Below, piece after piece: positions 11,489-23,800 of a DNA stretch of 64,000 bases. Source of the DNA: Lineus longissimus (Eukaryota > Nemertea > Pilidiophora > Heteronemertea > Lineidae). The notes beneath the pieces were generated by a model. The model searched no databases. It was not told the DNA's origin and worked only from the letters and a program-made list of their open reading frames with translations. A program made the position numbers and the translations under genes. The stretch is from assembly GCF_910592395.1 (NCBI RefSeq), contig NC_088326.1:8189001-8253000 (forward strand), written 5' to 3'. How positions within the stretch are numbered: the first letter of the stretch is position 1; every line of letters starts with the position of its first letter.

Positions 11489-14400
11489 ATGGGGAAGTGC
11501 ATTTTCCAGGAGAAGTGGCTGGCAGATGCACGTTTCTGTGACTGGATTGTGCGTGATATTGACAAACATAAATTCAGATGCAAGATGTGTTTGAAAACCT
11601 TTGCACTTGGGACAATGGGAATAAATGCTGTTATTTCGCACAATGCAAGTGAACGTCATAAAGGATGTATTAGGAAAACGAATGATAACCATTCGATTGC
11701 ATCGTTTGTTTCGAGAACTCCAACTACTTCCGTTCAAGGCTGCAGTGGCGGAACAACCAATGACACTGGTACAGAAACTGCTGGGAACATTACTCCAAGA
11801 AGATCTTGTGTCGTAGAACCTTCTGATATTCGTGAGGCATTACTGTTGGGCTCGAATGCAACCCTGGAAGGCGAGATTCTGTGGACTTTGTTTACCATCA
11901 CTAAGCATTACTCGTACAGCTCCAATTCCGAAATCGGGAAATTGTTTGCAAGGATATTTTCTGATAGTGCCATTGCACAGAACTTTAATTGTGGCAAGGA
12001 CAAAACCGCTTATGTTACACAGTATGGGTTGGCGCCTTACATCAAAAGTAAACTCGCATCGGATTTTTAGGTTGGGTTGTAAATGCGTGCGTACCCGGTT
12101 AGACGCCAGTATGGCCGGTGCGCTCCGTCCTCGGTCAGGTTTTATATCGGAGTTTCCGTCTCCTAGTCTGGTTGCCATAACCCGGCTGAAGAGCCCAGAC
12201 TACCCGGTTACTCCTAGGTGACCAGTCACATGTGTGTCTAGTTACCTGGGAGACATAGTTTCCGCTAGGCAATGCTAGGAGAAAGCTAGTCGGCCGTTGA
12301 CCCTATGACGAGCTCATCCGCCCTGAGTGACTAGTAACCTTGATTTCTAGTCACCCACCTGAAACAGGTGGCACTGGATTACAGGGCTACCAGTGGCAGG
12401 TGCCCAGCCTGACCTGACCCTGACTCGCATCGGATGTTGGAAGTGATTTCTTCATCATCATGTTTGATGAAAGCCTCAGTAAAGTTACCAATTTGAAACA
12501 AATGGATGTACATATTCGTTACTGGGATGGGTCGAAAGTCGCTTCAAGATTCTATGGCTCCCAGTTCATGGGTCATGCCACTGCAGCAGACATGATGACC
12601 CACTTCAAGGTAAGTTAAAAATCTTGAATTCAAAATTCCTCGAAGATGGTTTTGTTCAGAGATTAAGTGATCTATTTAAATTTTTTAGCCACAGTGATGA
12701 TACACATCATCATCACAAAGTTGCAAACTGCCTTAATTCAGATCATAAGAATGGCTTCTGTTCACTGTTCAGTTATGAGCAGGTATTGTAGTTATCGGTA
12801 ATATTGATTAATTTCTCCTTTTATATATCTTATCTGGTTCTTTTTTTCAGGACTGTCTTCAAGATCTAAACATGCGGTATCTCTTGTCTGTTTCCATGGA
12901 TGGGCCCAATGTAAATTGGAAATTTTTTCAAGAACTGCAAACCAACCATGAAGAGCAATATGCTGGGACACAGTTGCTTGTAGTTGGCAGTTGTGGGCTG
13001 CACATCCTGCATAATGCATTCAAGGGCGGATTCAAAGATTGGGCTATCGAGAAACTGTTACGTTCACTCCATTACCTCTTCCACAACACCCCAGCCAGGC
13101 GTGAAGACTACCAAAAAGTGACCAAGTCGAGCATCTTTCCATTGCCCTTCTGTGGGCACCGCTGGCTAGAGAATCTCCCAGTTGTCGAAAGGGCTATTCG
13201 TCTATGGCCAGAGGTCCTTATGTACGTTCGAGCTGTGAAGGAGAAGAAACTGCCAAATCCAAACACTGCTTCGTATGATGCTGTAGCCTCTGCAACCGAA
13301 GATCCCATGATCCGGGCCAAGCTGCACTTCTTCCTGGCGCTCTCCCACACATTCACTCCATTCCTGACAAAGTATCAGACTGATGAGCCAATGATGCCAT
13401 TCCTGAGTTCTGACCTCAAGCAGCTTGTCAAGGTAAATGCTTGTTTAGTAGTCTTTTGGTTTTTTTATGATGAAGTCACATAGCATGTAACAAGGAATAA
13501 CAATAAAATGATTCATTGCCGGGCAATTTTTCTTTGCCATTCTCTGTCTGCAAACAGAATATATGATGCATATTTTTAGATTTGACATAGAAAGTATCTA
13601 CTGTTTTTCAGGACAAGATTTGTAAAGAAGGAGAACTTCAAGGGTGTTTCCACTGACAAATTGAGTAACTGGATGTTACCAAAAAGGACCTTTTGATTTC
13701 ACCTGGCAGCGTTGATATCGGACTAGGTGCTGAGACGGAGCTTAAGGTAAGCACTCAGTTGTTGACTATCATGCAACATTTGACTTTTGGATGTTTATGC
13801 AGGATGACTGATTTAGAAGTGCCAGCAAAAACTGTTAAGTAAGTGTTCTTTGGGTATTGCAGAGGAGATCATGCTGTATGCTTAAGGCCAGCAGGACACC
13901 AGTTCTTGAGTCAAAATTGAATAATGATTGTTGTGACCTTCATCATTTTATGTTACAGACAGTAAGAAAATCTTTTATTTGAATGTATTTCAGGAGCTTC
14001 GCAAGAATGGATTGATTAGCCCACGTCAAGTCTTAGAATTCCAAAACGAGGCCAGAAATGGGTTGTGTTCCATGGTTGCCAAGATACTTGAGAAAAACAC
14101 CCCTCAAGTACACCATTGTTCAACACATGGGCTGTGTGAATCCAGTCAGCATGAACAAAGATCGTGAGACCTGCACCAAAAAGATGAAAGGCCTGGTCCA
14201 GTGTCTGCTGCATTGCAAACAGTTGCCTGGTGGAATCGCTGCAGGTAATGTTGTTGATTATATCACATCTGTGTGTTTTTAGTGAAGTTGTCAACCTACA
14301 CATTTAGAGATCCCAATTAAATGCAGCTGTTTCACTACATGTACTATGTGGGTTAGGGTTCATATACTTCAGAATCAAAATATGTCACAAGTTACTTAGA

Positions 14401-15143
14401 TGATTCGAAACATATCTCATGTATGCATAAATTATTCATTTTTTGCAGGAGATGCAATACTTCAACAGTTCGGATCCTTCCTCGACGATGAAGGAAGAGA
14501 TGAGACCTTCAAAGGCTACAACCAGCAGACCACTAGAGTTGACATGTTTCTTCGAGATGCTATGGCAAAAGGGAAGTATGAGAAACTGTGGATTATGGTG
14601 AAGAAAGTGCTTTTCCTGTCCCATGGTCAGGCAACGGTGGAGCGTGGCTTTTCGATCAATAAGGAGGTGGAAATCACTAACATGAGTCCAAATACAATCG
14701 TTGCACACCGGCTTGTGTGCGACTTTGTTTCAACTTGTGATGGTGTGCTCAATGTTCCAATCACCAAGAAGATGCTCTCAGATGTTTGTTCGGCCAGATC
14801 AAGGTACCGATCCCATCTTGAGGAGGAAAAGTAGAAGAAGATGAGTGATAATCAGAGAGAAAAGAGGAAGCGTGTTGAAGATGAACTTGATGACATTAGG
14901 AAGAGAAGGAGAATTCTGAAGGAAGTCTGTGTTCAGTTGGAGGACGAGCGTGACAGCTGTGCTGATGAAGCAGAACGACTGTTGAGTGTTGGTGGCAAGG
15001 GAGGGTTCGGAAAGTCACACCAAATGTTGACAAAATCCAATGCATACAGGAAAAAGCTCAAGCTCAAGCAGCATGACTTGAAGAAGTTGGAGGAGGAAGT
15101 TGATGTGAAATCTAATGAACTCAAACACCTCATGGACAATTAG
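11489..15143 (+). pseudogene. hAT-family transposase gene 1, broken
   Basis: Exon 1 starts at ATG 11489 and encodes a BED-like finger (C31, C34, H51, H57) in a context like FRCKMCLKTFALGTMGINAV. It is interrupted by a 358-bp insertion at 12065-12422 and resumes to 12609 with IIMFDESLSK, the first acidic site. Further exons are 12851-13432 (VSMDGPNVNWKFF, the second acidic site), 13612-13746, 13994-14244 and 14449-15143. The last holds the hAT C-terminal block (KVLFLSHGQATVERGFSINK) and, after an in-frame TAG at 14832-14834, continues in the same frame as a 100-residue coiled coil to 15143. Frameshifts occur in exons 13612-13746 and 13994-14244. hAT transposases cut and paste DNA through a DDE core; this copy cannot be functional. 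Confidence 0.75.
12065..12422 (-). mobile_element. Short 358-bp retroposon-like (SINE-like) insertion in the hAT exon
   Basis: A 13-bp direct repeat ACTCGCATCGGAT flanks it (12052-12064 and 12423-12435), and removing one copy plus the insert restores the hAT reading frame through LASDVGSDFF. A target duplication of this size with a short T-run at the left end suggests a LINE-mobilised short element in minus orientation. I could not recognise A and B boxes, so the SINE label is an inference. Confidence 0.6.
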
Positions 15144-16269
15144 CAGTGAACTGTTTGACAAACTGAGAACATATTAGTTGACATTGATTCAGATAACATT
15201 ACGTTACATGCATCTTATGTAGAAAATATTTACCAAACTGATAACTCGTTGAGTGGACACTTCTATTAATCTACCTACAGAGTGTTGAGTGTTGAAAAAA
15301 ACTCACAACAAAATATTAGTGCCAATGTAAATGTCAAGGAAGTGACAATATTTTTAGTTGTGTCATGCTACAAACTGGTCTCAAGTGCTCATTTCCTCTT
15401 ATATACATCTATAGGAAAGAATTTTATCAAAACTTCTAATGTATGATAAAATAATTCATCAAAGAACTATGGCTTTGTGTTATTTGATTGTTGTGCATGA
15501 TTGAGGGTTTTGAGGGCCAGTTTTTATGCCATCAGAATGATTACTGCATCTCCTGGCCTTTGCGAATTCTTTAGCTATTTTGAATTTTCGGTTAGAAATC
15601 GGTATTAATTGGGGGTGAATGATGGCATTGTAAGGCATTATATGGGTATTAAATCCATCCTCCTTTAAGCTGCAGAAACCATGATTATGAAATGACTACA
15701 ATATTCGTTTGTGTTTTATCATTGTTTTCTGCAGGCTAGCCTATCCTGTGTACATGCTGCAGCAGTTGTTGGAGAAGTTTCATGGGAAGGACTTCTACAT
15801 CATGTATGATATTGCATGCATGTTGGAGGCACACCTTAAGGTAATAAACCCCACCAATTATTTTTTTCCATGAAACATTACAACCTATCTTCTTTCAAAT
15901 GATAAACAGATAGCAGTACAGGTCAAGTTGCAAATGATGTTGAACCTCCTCCACCTCTCATCATAACTGAGGGAAACCCAAAATTGTAAGATTTTGAATA
16001 CTGATTGAATATTCTACTGTCTTTTCAGGGTTCTAACATGGCTCATTTGTTGGACTCAGTAAAGCTTGCCATCCCTATCTTCCATTGTTATGGCCACCAA
16101 TTTTCCTGTCAGGTATGTACATGTACACCGTATTGATATATATATGTGTGTTTATTCGTCGAGAAATAGTTCTGACACATGTGGTGCATTTACAGATTTG
16201 TGCTGGGTGCTAGGTGCTTGTTTACAACGATCTATTTACATATCCGTGAAAAATCAAGGTTCAAAGAAT

Positions 16270-19200
16270 TTAACTAGTGCACAGAAAATCAATCATTTCT
16301 GTTAATTCCCTATGATTAAACGCCGCAACCCCTACGTCTCGCATGACCATCAATTCGCTAATCTGTTCCGCTAACCTATTTTGCCCGTTCTTATCATTCA
16401 CTATATAAAAAACCCTCAACATATCTCCCCAGCTGTCCACATTGTTCCTATCTAACCCATATTTTGCATACAACATGTTGACACTTCTCCCCAGTGAAGA
16501 TTCACTGCCCTGACACACAAGTTTAAAACACAAGCTGACAAATACATTCTTAGATGAAGACATACCACCCATAAAATTCATTAACCGTTTTTCTAGTTCA
16601 ATTTCAATACAAAAGTCGTGAACAATGCACGGCAGTAAATCATTGTGAGTCATGTATGGTAGATTTAAAACCCGTCGCAGACACTTCCGCCACGCAACAA
16701 ACAATTCCTCCATATAAGGCTTAGACAAGTCCAGAAGCTGGGAACCATATAAAGACATACAAAAACTTTTGAAAAGTGCGTACCTTACATGCGCATGGGC
16801 AAATCTGAACTGTGCCATTAACATGTTAGTTCTTTTGTACAAGTCATTTATTAAAAGCTCTACTCGTCTCCGATCAACACGAGGACCCAAAATAATACCG
16901 AGGTGTTCTTCCTCCATAGATATGAGTATCTGTGTGCCCTCAAAAAACAATGCCCTTGGTGGATCATCTAACCCAAAAACTAAAAATCTACTTTTTGATG
17001 CATTGAACGAAATATTAAAGTCAATTGAAAAACAACTTGCTGTACTCAACATTTTCTTCAACCCACGTAATGAGGGTGCAAGCATGATTAGGTCGTCTGC
17101 GAAGGCAAAGACGCCACAAAAGAGGTTACCAACATGGCACCCAAAACCAGCCTTCTTTAAATTCGCCACTAGCTCATCTATGTAAATACCAAAGAGTACA
17201 GGAGACAATACACCACCTTGTTTCACACCATTAGAGACAGCAAATTCTGCTGAGACACATTCCCCCCATTGAACTCTCACCCGTTGTTGGGTGTATAAAG
17301 ATGCCAGAAACCTTGCCGCAAACGGGCACAACCCTTTTTTAGTCAAAAGACAGAATAACTTTACAAAATGCACGCAATCAAAAGCCCGGCTAGCGTCCAG
17401 CATGACACAATATACTGCTGTGTTACAGCTTTTATAATAATTAATGACCTCATTTACAATTGAACTGCACGCCGCCGTAGAAACACCAGTCTTAAAACCA
17501 AATTGAGCATCGGAGGTCTGTAAAACCTTCTCATACTTTTTTAAGAAAATGTTGTCCATAATTTTTCCGATGATGCTACTTAAAGAGATACCACGATAAT
17601 TATCTGAGACATTTAAAGACTTTCTGCTGTTCTTCGGAATTGGAATAACTCTGGTTTGAACGAAACCACGGGGACAATAACCATGACTCATCATGGAACT
17701 CAATAAAAGTGACAAATACACATTCAACCTTTGACTCCCATTGATAAAAAGATCTGACATTATTTTAGGATTACTATCCGTCTTTCCGCGCTTTAATCGC
17801 CTGATCCCACCAACTACCTCTTGGAATGAAATACCATGACTGGCATCACAATTACCATCCCGACAACCACTGGCGATTCCTAAATCCAGATCCCTCTTCA
17901 AGTCATTCATCTCATTTACATTGTACGACACCGAGTTATACAAACTTTTGAATTTTTCGCCAAAGAGATTACATGTAGCGTCCATGCCACTAACTCCGTC
18001 CATGCTATTTGGTTGCATAGCTCTTGTTCCCTTAACCTTCTTCACATTCTTCCAAAACTCATTTTTATCATTATTTCCGAGTGACTCGGCTAACTTATTT
18101 GCTGCAACCCTATCATGATTTGTCTTGTTTCGTTTAACTGATAGATGATACAAGGCCCTTGTATGGCGCCTTATGTCAGCGATCACCCCCAGCCGCGGCC
18201 TACCATTCTCCTTCCAGAGATTATGCCAGAACATAGCTCGTTGCCTATACTCTTTCACCTCATCGGTCCACCCGGCTCTGCCCTGGTCCTCACGTACCCC
18301 ACTTTTCACATGTTTTAGAGGTATAGATTCCTCCCCAGCCGAAATGCACGCCGCAATGATCTCCTCATGAAGCCGATCAATTACCTCATTGTGCATGACA
18401 CAGAATGGATCGCCGCAGCGTGTCAGGTCATCCGGGATAGCAATAACTCTCAGGTTTTCATCTAAAGCCTCTTTGTATCTCATAATGTCCTCAGGTCCTG
18501 CTTTATCCCAGTCTAGTATTTGCCTAGACTCATTTCTTACGTCCTTATTTTCATATCCAAAGACCTGAACATCAGTACTCAATATCATAGAAAGGCTGGA
18601 GTGATCTGAGGGGTTGTCAGCCCTATGCAGAGCAGTGTACTGCTCGATCCTATTAAAAACATTTTCTGAGATTATAAAATGATCCAAAAGGGATCTTGCG
18701 CCTGTGATCTTACTCTCAAATGTATATTCTACATTACATACGGCATGCGTTCTTCCACAGAACAGACTCTCCCTCTCCAAAAAGTTCAACAACGCCCTAG
18801 TATTATCTGACCCGGCCCTGCTGAAGTCGGTATTCCAATCCCCTCCAATAATAACATCATTAACATTTGACATTTCTATAATTGCAGAGATCTCTTGCAG
18901 GACACCATTAAAAATTTCAATATCTTGCCCATCAGTAGGCATGTACACATTTATCAACAACATTTCATTTTGTAAACCAGGGCTATCAACCTGCACAGCG
19001 CATACCCTCTTTGATTCCCATTGAATTGGTTTAACACATGCATCACTATGAGCGTTCCACGCGATTGCAGCGCCACCGTGAGGCCTGCCAACCAACAAAG
19101 ATTCACTTGCCATACCAGTGACACCATGAATATTAATGGTACTCCCAATTTCACCACCAAGTTTCTTAAGTTGCTCATTATACAACCAATGTTCCTGTAT

Positions 19201-19437
19201 GAAGAGGAAATCCGCATCCTTACTAAGGTCTCTTAAATATTCATGTCTACCAGGCCCAGTACCATTACTGTTGTAAGTAGTGCATTTCAAAGTGTTCACA
19301 AGTGTAGCCAGAGTTATTGTCAGTAAAAGAATTAGGGACCTACTTATCATCAACACCTTGCTGTCTGTTTTGTTCGCGACTTTTAGACGGAACGACATAC
19401 TTGCGGACCGTGACGCCCTCCGGCCACATGTCCTCAC
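16270..19437 (-). CDS. LINE ORF2: endonuclease and reverse transcriptase, 1055 aa, open
   Basis: The frame is uninterrupted. An AP-endonuclease-like domain occupies roughly residues 50-280: FLFIQEHWL, VIIGGDWNTDFSR and PSDHSSL carry the expected E, D/N and D/H catalytic positions. The reverse transcriptase spans about 480-830: VIPIPKNSR, GISLSSIIGKIMD, DAQFGFK, CVMLDASRAFDCVH, GVKQGGVLSPVLF and the polymerase box AFADDLIML near residue 778 (FADD instead of the usual YADD). The start at 19437 overlaps ORF1 by 98 bp; an internal Met near residue 30 could be the true start. No RNase H domain was seen. The intact frame suggests a fairly recent insertion. Confidence 0.85.
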   Translation of the reverse strand: MRTCGRRASRSASMSFRLKVANKTDSKVLMISRSLILLLTITLATLVNTLKCTTYNSNGTGPGRHEYLRDLSKDADFLFIQEHWLYNEQLKKLGGEIGSTINIHGVTGMASESLLVGRPHGGAAIAWNAHSDACVKPIQWESKRVCAVQVDSPGLQNEMLLINVYMPTDGQDIEIFNGVLQEISAIIEMSNVNDVIIGGDWNTDFSRAGSDNTRALLNFLERESLFCGRTHAVCNVEYTFESKITGARSLLDHFIISENVFNRIEQYTALHRADNPSDHSSLSMILSTDVQVFGYENKDVRNESRQILDWDKAGPEDIMRYKEALDENLRVIAIPDDLTRCGDPFCVMHNEVIDRLHEEIIAACISAGEESIPLKHVKSGVREDQGRAGWTDEVKEYRQRAMFWHNLWKENGRPRLGVIADIRRHTRALYHLSVKRNKTNHDRVAANKLAESLGNNDKNEFWKNVKKVKGTRAMQPNSMDGVSGMDATCNLFGEKFKSLYNSVSYNVNEMNDLKRDLDLGIASGCRDGNCDASHGISFQEVVGGIRRLKRGKTDSNPKIMSDLFINGSQRLNVYLSLLLSSMMSHGYCPRGFVQTRVIPIPKNSRKSLNVSDNYRGISLSSIIGKIMDNIFLKKYEKVLQTSDAQFGFKTGVSTAACSSIVNEVINYYKSCNTAVYCVMLDASRAFDCVHFVKLFCLLTKKGLCPFAARFLASLYTQQRVRVQWGECVSAEFAVSNGVKQGGVLSPVLFGIYIDELVANLKKAGFGCHVGNLFCGVFAFADDLIMLAPSLRGLKKMLSTASCFSIDFNISFNASKSRFLVFGLDDPPRALFFEGTQILISMEEEHLGIILGPRVDRRRVELLINDLYKRTNMLMAQFRFAHAHVRYALFKSFCMSLYGSQLLDLSKPYMEELFVAWRKCLRRVLNLPYMTHNDLLPCIVHDFCIEIELEKRLMNFMGGMSSSKNVFVSLCFKLVCQGSESSLGRSVNMLYAKYGLDRNNVDSWGDMLRVFYIVNDKNGQNRLAEQISELMVMRDVGVAAFNHRELTEMIDFLCTS

Positions 19438-20872
19438 TCATGAGTTTCGGGTAGTCTGTTTTCCCGACAGTTATCCTAAATGAACAGTATGCTGAATCTG
19501 GGTGTGATAAACGTTTAACAGCACGCACATTTATGTCCTGTTCTTTGACATATTCCTCGAGATCAGACTCAACTGTGCCTTTTCTCAATCGGTACACAAA
19601 CACATCCCTGGCAGGCTCCGGACCTGCTATAAGTTTATCACTGCACTTAGCTTTCCCAACGATTGCGCGACGCCTATTCATTTCACATTTCTTTTCTCGC
19701 TGCACTTCATATCTGCCCTTTTCGAAGACATCACTGTCACCGTCAGAGCTCCTGTACTGATTTTCTGATTTACTGCATCCCCTAAGACGCAGCACATTTT
19801 TGTGAATAGGTGCGGATACGCCGCCGGACCGGGAGTCCTGCGATAGACCTTGATTGTCGTCTTTCCCACGGAAAGACTCGGACGGCAAGGTTGATGCGGC
19901 CTTGGCGTACGACTTTCCTACAGGCAGCTCTTTTGTCTCCATCCTCGTTCCGGACGGATACATGATGTGAGGCCAGCCACGACTGCCTCCCCGACGACCA
20001 CGGTGACCCCTGCTACTGATACTAGCTCGCGCATTAACCAATGACATACTGCACTGCGGTGGCATATAAGAACTGTATGCACCATTTGCTTTGGGATTCT
20101 CAGTACACGTCTCCGTCTCGCTCGATTGTATTTCACTTTCGACACACACTGCCTCCCTATCGAAGTTTGCTTCCCGTTTCTGTTCTCTCGCTGTGATATC
20201 AAAGATTTCAATAGAGTTTTTGGTAGCGACTTTCTGCACCTCCGCGAGCCTGCATTCTAGTTTCGACAGGCGATCAACTAATGAAATGTTATTTAACTCT
20301 TCGGGATGAGCACGTGGAATCTTCCCAAGATCCTCTGCGTCAATCACAAACTTCGGCAACATATCTGCAGAATCTAGCTTTTTAATAGCCTGAATAATGT
20401 CTACTGCGTTTGCTGCCTCCTCTGACCGATTTACAGAGGTCTTTCTCGTCTCTTTCTTACCCAATACACTGTTGTCACCTTACTCCCATAACAGGTTTTT
20501 CGCACTAAGAATGTCATTCGGCGAGAAGAAACCAACCACAGCCTTTTTAATGGCATCAAATGGCCCCGAGTGGACACCATATACGATATATGCCAGAACC
20601 GGGTCACATATGGTCACTGGAGTCTGACAATCCCCAGTATGACCGTCATCTTGTTTACTAGTATTCACATCTGTCACATCATCCTTCTCGCGCTCATCAT
20701 CAGCATCGCCCTCATTGCTGCCGTCACCAACCTTTGACATTTTGTGCTCGGGACTCACTTTCTTGCCATCTGGTGTCAACTTATTGAACGACCGCTTGTT
20801 GGTCGGCGTCCCAGACAACGACCAGACCGAATCGCAATCCTCTAAAGTCTTTTGAGTCGATGACGCAGCCAT
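19340..20872 (-). pseudogene. LINE ORF1, RNA-binding chaperone type, one in-frame stop
   Basis: One frame runs from ATG 20872 to the stop at 19340, about 510 codons, interrupted by a single TAA at 20480-20482. The upstream part (130 codons) ends SAKNLLWE and the downstream part resumes with GDNSVLGKKETRK in the same frame, so the stop looks like a point mutation rather than a real ORF end. The middle holds a coiled coil (DRLSKLECRLAEVQ) and a low-complexity RG-rich linker. The C terminus (RDVFVYRLRKGTVESDLEEY) resembles the RRM-like fold of ORF1 proteins. ORF1 proteins coat the LINE RNA. Confidence 0.75.
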
Positions 20873-23800
20873 GCGTGACGAATGAACACATACGGATTGT
20901 CCTTAAATGTATGTATGTTCATGTATGTGCACTGTAATGCACTATGGAATTTTTAGAACGACTTGGGACATTTACAGCTCCAAAAACTCACAATCCAGGA
21001 ATGAAACCTGGCAAAAGTCTATCAGATATCAGTCAGTCTCACCTACACGCTTATATCAGTCCCTACGATCACGATAGGACTTCTTGATTACTGCGATAAA
21101 TTCCGATTTCGTCAGAGAACAAATCAAATACTACCGCCATTTGGCAGCCATCTTATTAACCATGATATGATAGCAAAGAGTGTATTAGGAAAAAAAGAAC
21201 AATTTTAGCTTCTGACACATTGTCCATTTTATTACATCATCATCTCCGTAACTGCTAAGGCTATTGTCCTCAAACATCATACATACATATGTGCTCTAGA
21301 TCAGGTGGCCTCGTCCTGAGAACATTGCACCCAAAAGGTTGGAGTACGAGGCACAAGAAGAAAGCGCCCTGTCAGACCTCACCTCTTGCGATTCATTCTG
21401 TCATTCTAATTCACCCTATGGTGACCTGTCACACATGAATACGTCATATTTAACACTACAATGAACCACTGAATTTGGCCAAATATCTTGGTTGTGGGAG
21501 GAGGTGATGATATGGTATCTATGAAACATCTTTTCTAAACCATTTAATTTGGTGATAAAACTGTTCTGTATGCTGTAACGATAATCATATTATAAGTATT
21601 CTTTGATTTGTTAGGTAAAATACAACCCAAGGCCCGTTGCTGGTATTGGCCTTACAGATGGCGAAACAATGGAGCGTTTGTGGTCCTATCTCCGCAGTTT
21701 CTCAAAGATTACGAAAGAAATGACCCCTAGTCATAGAGTTGATGTCCTGTCAGATGCTCTCATTTACTTCACCCATAGGAACATTTTGAAAATAGGTAAA
21801 CCCACTTGATACCTGTATGTCTGGTTACGTGTGATATTGTGACATTACCTCTCATAGCTCAATTATTCGTGATGGAAACACGATGCAGTATTAATGTTTC
21901 GTACTTTCCTGTTTGACATGACTAGTTTTGAGCATCTTCTTCTGATAATACTCTCCTTCATTGTTTGACCGTTAGAGCAATTGGTGAGCACAGGCGGAAA
22001 AGTGTTCATGTCAAAAATCAATGTTATGTTTTGTGTTGCCTAGGATGAATACAGTAATCATGTCATTTTATAGGTAAATATATTGACAAAATATGCTGTA
22101 CATGACTACATCTAGCTATGCATCTCATTTGATTTGGTCCGATGACATTGATTTCTTTATAAATCGTGTAATCAAACCCTTGGAGTGTGTTGCTGGCAGC
22201 TCCGAGTCTGTACCCAAAAATTAAGCAGGATTTTTCGTACGCTCATTGGTTGTGGGCTTATACAAAAGTGCAGAGCACAGAATGTTGTCAGCAGAGTACA
22301 TTTTGTAACTGCTGGGACTCACCTTATTTTTATTTATTTTTTTCTCATTCTCCAGGGTTGCACTTTGTCTCGAAGATGACTAAAGCAAAGGACACAATCG
22401 CAACATCTGAGAATGAATTAAATACCTGTTTTGAATAAGTTGCAAGGTATTCATTTTTGTCCTTTACACACTACTGTAATCATTTTGGGATGACCAAGAC
22501 TTACCAGTGGCCATGCATTCAGCATCATGAGCATACTGTGGACCAGGACCTGTTTGTTTTAATATAACTATAGAATTCAGCCTGTCCCACCGGTTGCAAG
22601 GCCAAGATTGACTATGTATCCATACCTGAGTTTACACTTATGACTATAATTTCCTCAGTCCCACTCCCAGTGAACCCCTGTGGCCAATGATGATTACTAC
22701 ATAAAGTACATAACAATGTATGTGGATAAATCTAATCAAAGTCCTTTCTTCCTTTTTGTGGCTATAACTTTACCTTCATCAACAAACCTTTGTTCATTGG
22801 TGCATTAACAAGTAATATTGTAAACAGCCTTTCTTGCATGAGCCATCTTTGGGCACATTTAATTATGTACATTAAAAGTAATAAATATTTTTACAGTCTC
22901 CAAGCATGAAGTTGATGAGTGGTGTCTTGAAGAACAAGATCTTCATGGCAGCAGCCGACCAAGACAAGGTACATGTAAATTGTTATTATAGTTTTTCGAC
23001 TTGGCTGAAATAATCTTCATGCTAAAGGAAGCACTCACAGTAACCCTGGGACATACTCCAGCAGATTTGTAACATTGAAGTGCATATACATTCACATGCA
23101 CTAGTGTTCAATAAATCTCCAGCATGGGAGGTGATAACTAATTCTCCACGTGTATGAGCTATGATGAACAAGCTACAGTTGCAAGTACCTACCGGTACTT
23201 AATGATTCGTTGCACTACTCTATTACTAATCTATACTATAATGCGCGTTGTGGCCGCTATTTAGGAGGTAATTTTTGTTTCAAAATTGGGCCTTGGAAAT
23301 GCGTCGAATTCTTGCAACCTTTGGCTTCGTAGGTCTGGATCATACGTAAGAGTGTCACTGAGGGTGTCATACGTCGAATATCTTTGTGGTTTTAGAATAA
23401 ATAACAACTTTTCAGAGAGCACGTCGACTGGAGAGCTCCGCTCATTCTCAAAAGCATACACAAACTTCACGCATATTCTCCCTGCCACATCAGTATTAGC
23501 TTCCAGCACGTATGTAGTGCTATACAACCTGGTCCATGGTGCAGGGTATTAGCAGGGAGATTAATGATTAGCCTATTCTATTTTAGTTCTATTCGAGAAA
23601 CACTGACCTGAGTGATGAGGCAAATTCTGCAGAGTGGCCTACCGGAACATGCAGTCAGGGTATCAATAAACAGTTATGCCAGGATGGACAAAATATGTAC
23701 AGTGGCCAGCGCTTGCTCTTTGATTTATTCTTTACTGACTGATGTTGTCAGTTTGAATTGCGTTCTGCATTTCTCCATGCGCCTGGCTTTGGTCCGACAG

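Larger units (their letters stand above)
10825..15682 (+). mobile_element. hAT element 1, proposed limits
   Basis: ATGGTTTCTGC at 10825-10835 faces its reverse complement at 15672-15682. Both ends are followed inward by repeated GCATTA or GGCATTA words, as expected of subterminal transposase sites. The hAT gene 11489-15143 lies between them, and the KDZ exons 10299-10435 and 15735-15840 lie just outside and still match in phase, so something inserted between them. I could not identify the expected 8-bp target duplication, so the exact ends are tentative. Confidence 0.45.
16134..21180 (-). mobile_element. APE-type non-LTR retrotransposon (LINE), nearly full length
   Basis: Two overlapping open frames on the minus strand (ORF1 20872-19340, ORF2 19437-16270) are flanked by about 300 bp of possible 5' UTR and about 135 bp of 3' UTR ending in an ACACACATATATAT-type tail near 16134. 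The element sits in the intron between KDZ exons 16029-16112 and 21615-21795, in the opposite orientation to that gene. Both limits are estimated, and I did not find target duplications. The clade (CR1/L2/Rex1-like) is not assigned. Confidence 0.8.

Noticed and set aside
23261-23552. Overlapping 88-residue frames on both strands
   Set aside because: Neither strand shows a known domain or coherent splice sites; open frames on both strands of a short segment are expected by chance.
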